Source: Thioalkalivibrio sp.
GTDB taxonomy: Bacteria; Pseudomonadota; Gammaproteobacteria; Ectothiorhodospirales; Ectothiorhodospiraceae
Reading direction: 5' to 3'
DNA length: 6,490 nt
Assembly (NCBI GenBank): GCA_003555285.1
Contig: PWGH01000295.1
Coordinates: 1 to 6,490, forward strand
Positions 1 to 5,800 of the stretch are shown here, in pieces. Position 1 is the stretch's first letter. The number at the start of each line of letters is the position of its first letter. Both the position numbers and the translations under genes were made by a program. The notes beneath the pieces were generated by a model. It saw nothing but the letters and a program-made list of their open reading frames with translations, did not search any database and had not been told where the DNA came from.

Positions 1-1091
1 AAGCCCGGCGAGACAAAGTCCCCGCTACGGTGATCCGCGAACGCTGCGCTGACCGGATCCATGATGGCCTCGTTCTGCGTGAAAGCGTCGTAAAGCGCAT
101 GGGCGTAGCGGCGGTAGTAGTCCCGCACCTCCTCCATCGACATCTCGTGCGGGTCACGCAGCTCGCCGCGCTGGACTTGCTCCAGCTCGCGCTCGGTACG
201 CCGGGCGTGCTCATACACCGCTTGGTCATCCGTGGTCCGCTGCGCACGGCGGAACCGACGCTGCTCCTGACGGATCAGGTGGTCGCTGAGAAACTCCCGC
301 GCACGCTGCGGATGGTCCTCCACGAACTGCATCACCCGGTCGACCACCCGTTGACGGCCCTTCGAGTACGCCAGCTCCGGGTCGTAGCTGATCGGCCAGT
401 AGTCCTCGAGCCGGCCCATCGGCACGCCCTGATCGACCATCCACTCACGCAGTCGGCCAAACCAGTTCTGCAGATCTTGGTGAAGCTGCAGCGCCTGCTG
501 ACGCTGCTCGTCCGTGATGTCCGTGCGGTTCTGGATGGAAGTGCCATCCACGAACCAGTCCTCGACGATCTGAAGCACCGGGTGCTGAGGCTCCGGTGTC
601 ATGAACGGCATCACGTCCCGCATCTTGATCCGCTTCTGGAACGGCTCGGTGATGTCGTGGAACTCGTTGAGGAACTGCTCGAACTCCATGCGAACCTCGG
701 CCGGGATCGTCATACCCGGCGTGTACCGGCTGCGGTCACCTGCGACGTGCCGGAACTTGTCAGCGAGGAAGTTGAGCAGCCCTTTCTCGCCCGTGCTCCA
801 GTCCTTCACGGCCCGCGTCTCGTGATCCAGCGGCTGGCCGGTCTTGCGCCAGAGTGCGTTGAGCGCACTAATCACGCCGCCGCCGTCCACGGTGCCGTGG
901 TGCTCCCAGATCGCCTTGGCCCGGTCGTAGACCCGCTGCATCGTGGCGTTGGACTGCAGCCGCTGTGGCCAGCCCGGCGTGTAATCCACCGCCTCCGACA
1001 TAGCCGGGTCGTAACCGATGAACCCGCCGCCTTTGAACAGATCACGCGAGTTCACGTCGCGCAGCCAGCTCTTGATCCGCGGGTTATCGAT
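1..1091 (-). other. C-terminal helical region open at the window edge (residues 1570-1932)
   Basis: A run of long amphipathic helices rich in Trp, Phe, Arg and Glu. It starts with a Gly/aromatic patch (GGGFIGYDPAM, YTPGWPQRL) and includes GRLEDYWPISYDPEL (1795-1809), then charged helices (RAREFLSDHLIRQEQRRFRR; EEVRDYYRRYAHALYDAF). The tyrosine/tryptophan-proline patch after a helix resembles aromatic-Pro motifs seen in other very large phage proteins, but I cannot name a domain. It is clearly unfinished at the edge. Confidence 0.5.
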
Positions 1092-4000
1092 CCCTTGGGT
1101 CGAAATACCACGCCGGGGCTCGCCACGACGGGTGCGCTCGCGGTTGACCAGCGCCTCCATGAACTGGGCGAAGGCGATATCGGCCTCGGTGCGCTGCCGG
1201 GCGCGGTTCCACAGCCGACGCAGCCGGCGCCACAGATCGGTGAAGAACTCACGGACCAGATCACGAACCCGTTGGGTCGCCTGATCCGCACCGGGCATCT
1301 GATCCACGGCAAGGCCTTCAGCCCAGCGCGTGAACGCCTCGGCGAAGTTCTCCTCGAACCGGGCGAAGTCGTCCACGGAACCGAGCAGCTCCTGGAGCGC
1401 CTGCTTGGTCTCGGCGTCTGTCCGACGCCAGGTGTGACGCAGTACGATGTGGCCGGTCTCGTGCAGCGCGACCCGATCAGCAAGCGCCTGGGACTTGTTC
1501 CACCGCCCTGCGCCGAGCAGCGAGCGGTCCATGAACACGACCGGCCGAGTCCGACCCTCGCCGTAGCGCAGGAACATCGTCCGGGCCAACGGCTTACGGA
1601 AGCCATCGCGCATGTCGCGCTCGAGCTGATCGAGCATGCGGCGATTGGCCTCTGCGTTCGCCGAGTCGCCCTGGGCCACCTGCTGTCGAAGCTGACCGAG
1701 ACTCGCCTCATCGAACACGGCGACCGGGCCGGAGTCCGACAGGTCGATGCCGACCTCACGCAGCAGCGAGTTGATTGTCTTGTTGTAACGAGTGATCGAA
1801 GCTTGCGCCTCGGGCGCTGCGTGACGGACCAGCCCCTCGGGGTTCATCTGCCGAACCGGGTCGGCCTGTTCTTCGCGCGTTGGACGACCCAGGTCGTTGT
1901 AGTCGAGTCGATCCTGCTGTACGCGCTCCGGTCCTCGACGAGGCCCAAGTGCCGCTTCGCGGGCTAAACGACGAGCCTCTCGATCACTGGCGATAGGGGC
2001 CGTACCGCGTTCAACTTGTGCTTGCGTCGGCTCCGGCAGTGCCCCCGCCTCCGGGTCCGGAGTGTGTGGGTCGTCGGCGGGGTGGTGCGCATCATCCCGG
2101 CGAGCAACTTGGATACCTACATCAGCGGTCGGAGTTTCGTCGACATCCTGGAACGGTTCCAGTGCCGTGAAAACTTCGTTATGGAAAGTCGACGCGCGAG
2201 TCTCTTGGGCATGCTCCTCGAGGTAAAACTCACGATGGTCTTCGTTGATCAGGCGATTCTCGACCGCCATGTCGACCGTGCCCTGCGGATCGTCGAAATA
2301 CTGCTCGACGATCTCTTCGGCTACCTGCGCCGCCTCTTCCTGCGTCTGCATGCGCGGCGGCCCACCTTGGGCACGGCGGATTTGGGCGTGTTGCGCCGAT
2401 GCTTCCGCATCGCGGTAACGGGTCGGGGGACGTTCGCCTTCTTTATCCCTCGGACGCAGTACGACGTTGTCGCCCGGCCGTTCAGGGGGCACAGCATTTA
2501 GAGCTTGGGCGGCCAGTGCAGCGCCACGATGATAAGCATCCAACGCCTCGGCGGGGGTAAGATCCATCCACCGCTGATCGCGCATCGCCGCGCCGAGCTG
2601 GGTTAGGCGGCCGGCGTCCAAGTCAAACACGTTCTTCCGTCCGGACCGGCGCTGACCTTCCGGCACATGGAATCGAACTCGGCTCCTCCGGTTCGATGCG
2701 CCGTGGGCAGCAGCTTCGGCCAGCGCACGCACAGTGCCCGGCCCAGCTTCGGAATCGCTGCGCTGTTGCTCATCCGGAAACGTACTCTCGCCGTAGTCAA
2801 CCTCGATAGTACCGTCCTGCTTGCGCCGCACCGTGTACGAAAGTGCGCCGCCAAACACCTGCTCGTTGAACCGATCCAGTACGTTCTGGACTTCGCGGCG
2901 ATACCGGCCGTCACGATCAGTGACTTGGTTGATCGTGTAGTTCTCCGGCTTGATCGGCTCCGCGCGCGACTTCTGGAACGCTGACTGCAGCGCAGCATCC
3001 CGGCCATCGGCCCCTTCGAGCGTCTCGACCTGAACAGCCAATGACTCGTTGACCGCTTCTTCAATCTCCTCCCACTTCTGTTGACGGACGCGCGAGTTCT
3101 TCGCGCCTACGCGCCCGCGCGGGATCTGGCGGTCAGTCTGTTCATTGACCCACCGGATGGCTTCCTGCACATCGCGATAATTGGCTTGGACGAATTGTTC
3201 CTGAGGCGATTGGGCCGGCCGGCCATCAGGAACCAACGAACGCTGTACGGGCTCCGGAGGTGCGGTTTCACGCACCAGCGACTGAAGTTCTGACTCCGCG
3301 CCCGGTGTGGGCTCCGGCTCAGTCACACGCGGTTCCGCGATGTCAGGTCCGCGCATCCGACCGACAGTGTGCCGGCCCTCTAAGCTGGGACGCAGCGTCT
3401 CTACCTCGCTGGGCAGAGGGTGCTGGCCAGTCTCGTCAAACTGGCGATTGGTCTGGGCCTGCTCGGACGGCAGCCCCGCGCTTTCGTAGTCACCCGTTTC
3501 GAGCGCTGAAGTTCGAACGGCGTCGTCGAGCGGGTCCCCTTCAATGAATCGGTCTGCGATACCGAACTGGCCGGGTGCCCCATCGAAATCGCCCTCTTGA
3601 GGCATCGGCGTAGTGTCTTCGCCGAACTCATCGGGACGCTCCGGCCTCGGTGTAAGATCGCCGATCTCTGCTTCGGTCGGCAGCTGATCCTGCCCCTGCC
3701 GCTGTTGCTGCCCCTCTTGGAGCGTTTGTTCGACAGCGCGATCCACTGCAGCCCTACGCTGTTGCTGTTGCTGACGCCGCTGACGACTCTCTTCTACTGC
3801 CCGTTGCGCGGGGCTATCAGCCTCGGCCGTTCGCGCTTGCACCGAATCTGGTACCGCCTCGCCGACACCCCCCTCATCGAACCGAGTGGCGTGACGGCCC
3901 ATAGCCGCCTGGTCGCCGATCCCCGCTTCGGTCGGCGGCCGGTCTTGCTGCTGCTCCCGCAGGGTCTGCTCAACAGCACGATCCGCCGGGCTCACGCGCG

Positions 4001-5798
4001 GCTGCACCTGGTCAACGCCCGACATGGTCTCACCGACGGCGTGCTCACCCTCGATATCCGGGCGCACCGCATCTGGGGTCACTTCGGTGTGCGGCACTCC
4101 CTGCCGGGCTTGGCGACCCTCCTGCGCACGGAAGCGCTCGAACCGAGTGGCGTGACGGCCCATAGCCGCCTGGTCGCCCTCGCGATACGGAACACGGTCA
4201 CCCGTGGCCAGCTCCTGCGCACGCTCGCGCTCGCGCCGTGCGCGCTGCTCCTGGCGCCACTGCGTGTCCATCCGAGTGTCTTCGGCCACCTGGCGGGCCT
4301 GATCGCCGGGGAGCTGCTCCAGCGTGGCGCCTACACCACGGGTGGTGCCGCCAAGAGCCGCGCCGACCACGCCGCCAGCTGCCATGCCCTCGACCACCCG
4401 CTCGCGGACCTCGGGGTCGTCGAAGTCGAGTCGGAATTCCGGGTCGTGGTAATCGAGGGCGGCCATGTACATCAGCTCATGAGTCGCCTCGATCGGCGCC
4501 TCCACAGCCGCGCCCGTGCCCATGCCTTTGCCGACCTCGCGCAGCAAATGGCCGCTGCGAGAGGCTGCCTCACGGAGTACGCCTCTACGCTGCGCCTCGT
4601 CCGCCTTATTGCGGACCAAGTCCCGTGCGTTGTCGGGCTTCAGACCGCCGAAGCCATAGCGCAGAATCAACTCCGCACCGACAGTATCGAGCGCGGAATC
4701 GATGCCCGCACGCAGCCAGACGTCGCCGGCCTCGGAGAGGTCCACACCAGCCTCGTCCAGCTCCATCGCGTACTGGCCGATGTGTTGGGGGTAAACGGAG
4801 CCCGCGGCACCGGCGCGTGCGCCCCAGGCCGTCGACTCAGACAGTCGGCGCCGGGCACTCTCACGGTAAAGGTCCGAAGCGAGACGACGGCCCATCGCCG
4901 CGCGGCCCGCAGCGCCCACGGCCGCGCCCGCACCTGCTCCGATGCCGGCGCCTGCGGCCATGGTCGCAAGCTGCGGGATGTTTTCGATCACCGTCTCATG
5001 CGCCCACGCGCCGAGTTCGGCGAAGCCCTCGTCCATGCCCTCGTGGAAGGTCTCCACGTCGGGCGGGTTCAGTGAGGCGTCGAGCAGGGATTCGGCAACG
5101 TAGTCCTCGCCCCACTCCTCGAGCGGATCGTGGTCAAGCTGGGCACCGAGAAACTGCGTTGCGCCGCCGAGCGTGGCACGGAGGTTGGCCTTGCCCCGTT
5201 CCCAAGCGCGACGGCTGCGGCCACGGACGTGAGACTGAGCGTGCCAATCGAGTCGATGTTCGAGGTCAGGCGAGAGATCTTCTTGGCGCTCCGCCTCCTC
5301 AGCCTGCATCTGCTCGTACTCGGTCTCGTGGCCCATCTGGCGGTCGACAAACGCCTGCCGTGACGCCGTCACCTGATCGTCATCGGTCGGGTCCGCGTGG
5401 ATCGCGCCCGCACGAACGCCTTGGGCCATGATGTTCTCGCCGTCGCGCCGGGCCTCAACCAGCTCACGGCCGTAGACGTCCTCGCCGACGACCTCTTCTT
5501 CGTCGGCCTGCGGGTAGTTTTCGTGGAGCCACTGTGTAGCGGCCGTAGCCCCCGGCTCGCCGCCGGTCATACCCCGGTCTGTCAGGCGCTCGATCTCTGG
5601 GGCATCGCCGGGGATGGGACGAACGCGCTCGCCGGTCGGGCGCTCGAAAGTATCGCCATCGATGTAGCGGCGGCCCTCGTCATCCGTGAGTTGGTGACCC
5701 TCCCGCAAAGTCTGGTCAACCGCCCGGTCCACGGGCGAAGGGTCCTGCGCCTGCTGGTCTCTGAGCGTCTGCTCAACCGCGCGATCCACTGCGCTCAA
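1..5798 (-). CDS. Giant multidomain polyvalent/virion-type protein with embedded zinc metallopeptidase (3'-partial)
   Basis: One uninterrupted frame of 1932 complete codons runs from a TTG at 5798 to the left edge with no stop, so the protein is longer than 1932 residues. The TTG is preferred because a GGGAGG ends 6 nt before it and the upstream gene stops 2 nt before it; a GTG at 5789 is the alternative. Order of regions: DRAVxQTL repeats (residues 4-31), helical region with two glycine zippers (about 190-500), low-complexity repeat-bearing linker (500-870), unrecognised globular part (870-1100), second linker (1100-1325), zincin peptidase (1325-1510; H1446, E1447, H1450, probable third ligand E1484), cationic helix (1513-1536), helical region (1570-1932). 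No cysteine and only about 25 lysines. Phage and conjugative-element polyvalent proteins are known to be this large and to carry zincin domains; a virion or ejected-protein role is inferred. Coding status is near certain, role moderate. Confidence 0.9.
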   Translation of the reverse strand, partial: MSAVDRAVEQTLRDQQAQDPSPVDRAVDQTLREGHQLTDDEGRRYIDGDTFERPTGERVRPIPGDAPEIERLTDRGMTGGEPGATAATQWLHENYPQADEEEVVGEDVYGRELVEARRDGENIMAQGVRAGAIHADPTDDDQVTASRQAFVDRQMGHETEYEQMQAEEAERQEDLSPDLEHRLDWHAQSHVRGRSRRAWERGKANLRATLGGATQFLGAQLDHDPLEEWGEDYVAESLLDASLNPPDVETFHEGMDEGFAELGAWAHETVIENIPQLATMAAGAGIGAGAGAAVGAAGRAAMGRRLASDLYRESARRRLSESTAWGARAGAAGSVYPQHIGQYAMELDEAGVDLSEAGDVWLRAGIDSALDTVGAELILRYGFGGLKPDNARDLVRNKADEAQRRGVLREAASRSGHLLREVGKGMGTGAAVEAPIEATHELMYMAALDYHDPEFRLDFDDPEVRERVVEGMAAGGVVGAALGGTTRGVGATLEQLPGDQARQVAEDTRMDTQWRQEQRARRERERAQELATGDRVPYREGDQAAMGRHATRFERFRAQEGRQARQGVPHTEVTPDAVRPDIEGEHAVGETMSGVDQVQPRVSPADRAVEQTLREQQQDRPPTEAGIGDQAAMGRHATRFDEGGVGEAVPDSVQARTAEADSPAQRAVEESRQRRQQQQQRRAAVDRAVEQTLQEGQQQRQGQDQLPTEAEIGDLTPRPERPDEFGEDTTPMPQEGDFDGAPGQFGIADRFIEGDPLDDAVRTSALETGDYESAGLPSEQAQTNRQFDETGQHPLPSEVETLRPSLEGRHTVGRMRGPDIAEPRVTEPEPTPGAESELQSLVRETAPPEPVQRSLVPDGRPAQSPQEQFVQANYRDVQEAIRWVNEQTDRQIPRGRVGAKNSRVRQQKWEEIEEAVNESLAVQVETLEGADGRDAALQSAFQKSRAEPIKPENYTINQVTDRDGRYRREVQNVLDRFNEQVFGGALSYTVRRKQDGTIEVDYGESTFPDEQQRSDSEAGPGTVRALAEAAAHGASNRRSRVRFHVPEGQRRSGRKNVFDLDAGRLTQLGAAMRDQRWMDLTPAEALDAYHRGAALAAQALNAVPPERPGDNVVLRPRDKEGERPPTRYRDAEASAQHAQIRRAQGGPPRMQTQEEAAQVAEEIVEQYFDDPQGTVDMAVENRLINEDHREFYLEEHAQETRASTFHNEVFTALEPFQDVDETPTADVGIQVARRDDAHHPADDPHTPDPEAGALPEPTQAQVERGTAPIASDREARRLAREAALGPRRGPERVQQDRLDYNDLGRPTREEQADPVRQMNPEGLVRHAAPEAQASITRYNKTINSLLREVGIDLSDSGPVAVFDEASLGQLRQQVAQGDSANAEANRRMLDQLERDMRDGFRKPLARTMFLRYGEGRTRPVVFMDRSLLGAGRWNKSQALADRVALHETGHIVLRHTWRRTDAETKQALQELLGSVDDFARFEENFAEAFTRWAEGLAVDQMPGADQATQRVRDLVREFFTDLWRRLRRLWNRARQRTEADIAFAQFMEALVNRERTRRGEPRRGISTQGIDNPRIKSWLRDVNSRDLFKGGGFIGYDPAMSEAVDYTPGWPQRLQSNATMQRVYDRAKAIWEHHGTVDGGGVISALNALWRKTGQPLDHETRAVKDWSTGEKGLLNFLADKFRHVAGDRSRYTPGMTIPAEVRMEFEQFLNEFHDITEPFQKRIKMRDVMPFMTPEPQHPVLQIVEDWFVDGTSIQNRTDITDEQRQQALQLHQDLQNWFGRLREWMVDQGVPMGRLEDYWPISYDPELAYSKGRQRVVDRVMQFVEDHPQRAREFLSDHLIRQEQRRFRRAQRTTDDQAVYEHARRTERELEQVQRGELRDPHEMSMEEVRDYYRRYAHALYDAFTQNEAIMDPVSAAFADHRSGDFVSPG
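1191..1262 (-). other. Cationic Trp/Arg amphipathic helix after the peptidase (residues 1513-1536)
   Basis: The stretch contains FFTDLWRRLRRLWNRARQR, with hydrophobic Phe/Leu/Trp and Arg alternating at helical spacing. It lies about 30 residues after the presumed third zinc ligand. It may pack on the peptidase, or touch membrane or nucleic acid; the sequence alone cannot decide. Confidence 0.45.
1269..1841 (-). other. Zincin-type metallopeptidase domain (residues about 1320-1510)
   Basis: The core is a probable edge strand RPVVFMD (1418-1424), a helix carrying HETGH (H1446, E1447, H1450; bases 1449-1463), and a second helix FEENFAEAFTRW (1481-1492). E1484 sits in an ExxAxxF arrangement 34 residues after H1450. 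HExxH plus a downstream Glu is the gluzincin-like zinc-binding signature, in which the two His and the Glu bind zinc and the Glu of HExxH activates water. All catalytic residues are present, so activity is plausible. Zincin domains are known inside phage polyvalent proteins, where self-processing or cleavage of host proteins has been proposed. The substrate here is unknown. Confidence 0.8.
1824..2507 (-). other. Second acidic linker region (residues about 1098-1325)
   Basis: Rich in Pro, Gln, Glu and Asp. It has one short helical patch around EEAAQVAEEIVEQYFDDPQG and HREFYLEEHAQE (residues 1154-1199), flanked by stretches without hydrophobic pattern (for example DDAHHPADDPHTPDPEAGA). It probably tethers the central part to the peptidase domain. 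Confidence 0.5.
2499..3191 (-). other. Unrecognised central globular region (residues about 870-1100)
   Basis: Amphipathic helices (YRDVQEAIRWVNEQ; KWEEIEEAVNESL) are followed by a probable strand-rich part (GGALSYTVRRKQDGTIEVDY), then a segment with FDLDAGRLTQLGAAM and a final Ala-rich helix. Regular alternation of hydrophobic residues separates it from the linkers on both sides, so it is likely folded. I cannot assign a family or active site. Confidence 0.5.
3657..3680 (-). repeat. PTEAxIGD motif, copy 2 (residues 707-714)
   Basis: PTEAEIGD, 22 residues after the start of DRAVEQTL copy 4. Here the following sequence is LTPRPE, not the 13-residue unit, so the composite module has diverged or recombined after this point. 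Confidence 0.7.
3720..3746 (-). repeat. DRAVEQTL motif, copy 4 (residues 685-693)
   Basis: VDRAVEQTL followed by QEGQQQRQGQ, then PTEAEIGD. The peptide is identical to copy 1, but the DNA differs at synonymous positions (GCT, GTC, GAA, CAA against GCG, GTT, GAG, CAG). Confidence 0.85.
3753..3785 (-). repeat. Gln/Arg run (residues 672-682)
   Basis: RQRRQQQQQRR is encoded by mixed CAG/CAA and CGN codons. It follows a degenerate relative of the DRAV motif (AQRAVEES, residues 664-671). It is a simple low-complexity stretch in the linker. Confidence 0.7.
3877..3917 (-). repeat. 41-bp perfect direct repeat, copy B (residues 628-640)
   Basis: Second identical copy of the 41-bp unit, again encoding GDQAAMGRHATRF. 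It directly follows PTEAGI, so the PTEAxIGD motif overlaps its first two residues. Identity ends at both edges, with different flanking codons. Confidence 0.97.
3912..3935 (-). repeat. PTEAxIGD motif, copy 1 (residues 622-629)
   Basis: PTEAGIGD, 17 residues after the start of DRAVEQTL copy 3. The same order (DRAVEQTL, Gln-rich spacer, PTEAxIGD) recurs about 85 residues further on, which points to duplication of a composite module. Confidence 0.7.
3960..3986 (-). repeat. DRAVEQTL motif, copy 3 (residues 605-613)
   Basis: ADRAVEQTL followed by REQQQDR, then PTEAGIGD at residues 622-629. It uses CGT, GCT, ACC and CTG where copy 1 uses CGC, GCG, ACG and CTC. Confidence 0.85.
4138..4178 (-). repeat. 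41-bp perfect direct repeat, copy A (residues 541-553)
   Basis: It encodes GDQAAMGRHATRF plus the first two bases of the next codon. It is identical over all 41 bases, including third codon positions, to 3877-3917. The copies lie 261 bp apart, a multiple of three, so the unit is in frame in both places. Confidence 0.97.
4326..4388 (-). other. Glycine-zipper hydrophobic segment 2 (residues 471-491)
   Basis: GMAAGGVVGAALGG has glycines at 471, 475, 479 and 483, the same spacing as segment 1, and follows a charged helix (PEVRERVVE). Between the two zippers is the helical stretch IGQYAMELDEAGVDL and a weaker GxxxG at 425/429. The paired segments bracket residues 280-490 as one probable membrane-active or oligomerising module. 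Confidence 0.6.
4905..4979 (-). other. Glycine-zipper hydrophobic segment 1 (residues 274-298)
   Basis: The segment AAGAGIGAGAGAAVGAAG (residues 281-298) places glycines at 283, 287, 291 and 295, an exact GxxxGxxxGxxxG pattern, with no charged residue from 274 to 298. Glycine zippers are known in membrane-inserting and oligomerising helices. Here it suggests a membrane-active or tightly packing helix, but low hydrophobicity (Ala/Gly rather than Leu/Ile) leaves soluble helix packing possible. Confidence 0.65.
5706..5732 (-). repeat. DRAVEQTL motif, copy 2 (residues 23-31)
   Basis: VDRAVDQTL followed by REG, 19 residues after copy 1. The Arg, Thr and Leu codons differ from copy 1 (CGG, ACT, TTG against CGC, ACG, CTC) while the peptide is almost unchanged. 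Confidence 0.85.
5763..5789 (-). repeat. DRAVEQTL motif, copy 1 (residues 4-12)
   Basis: VDRAVEQTL at the extreme N-terminus of the giant protein, followed by RDQQAQ. It is one of four copies of a nine-residue motif. Differences between the copies are mostly at synonymous third positions. Confidence 0.85.
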
Positions 5799-5800
5799 GG

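Larger units (their letters stand above)
3189..4301 (-). other. Low-complexity, probably disordered linker (residues about 500-870)
   Basis: This part of the giant gene is rich in Gln, Arg, Glu and Pro, with almost no hydrophobic clusters and no recognisable fold. It contains two DRAVEQTL copies, two PTEAxIGD copies, the 13-residue unit encoded by the 41-bp repeat, and a Gln run. It separates the glycine-zipper module from the central globular part, so it probably acts as a flexible tether carrying short linear motifs. Confidence 0.65.

Noticed and set aside
1052..1759. Minus-strand open frame of 235 codons inside the giant gene
   Set aside because: It is an off-frame read across the peptidase region, rich in Arg and Ser with low-complexity runs. 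The overlapping frame carries the zinc motif, so this one is a shadow.
30..1967. Plus-strand open frame of 645 codons
   Set aside because: It reads exactly the complement of the giant gene's codons (same triplets). It stays open because TTA, CTA and TCA codons are rare in the real gene; it ends at a TTA Leu codon of the minus strand. The product is a His/Leu/Val/Arg-rich antisense type, and the minus frame has coherent domains and a HExxH site.
2790..2918. DRDGR and KQDGTIEVDYG (residues 961-1003) as motifs of an N4-type virion RNA polymerase
   Set aside because: A DxxGR string is present, but the second motif has the wrong spacing between Lys and Tyr-Gly, lacks the expected Arg, and lies only about 30 residues away, whereas the polymerase motifs are some 200 residues apart. 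Most likely coincidence.
3213..3224. 12-base GGCC palindrome as a terminator or protein-binding site
   Set aside because: It has no loop and no T tract, and it lies inside the giant gene where it encodes Gly-Arg-Pro-Ala. Expected by chance in GC-rich coding DNA.
3877..4178. 41-bp repeats as a CRISPR or attachment-site pair
   Set aside because: Only two copies occur, both in frame inside a coding region and encoding the same 13 residues, with no integrase or cas gene in the window.
3597..5075. Plus-strand open frame of 492 codons
   Set aside because: Same direct-antisense phase as the frame at 30-1967. It ends where the giant gene uses a TCA Ser codon. No recognisable motif or composition of a real protein.
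4238..5431. Plus-strand open frame of 397 codons
   Set aside because: The product is an Arg/Pro/Gly/Ser jumble typical of an off-frame read in GC-rich DNA, and it overlaps the well-supported minus-strand gene throughout.
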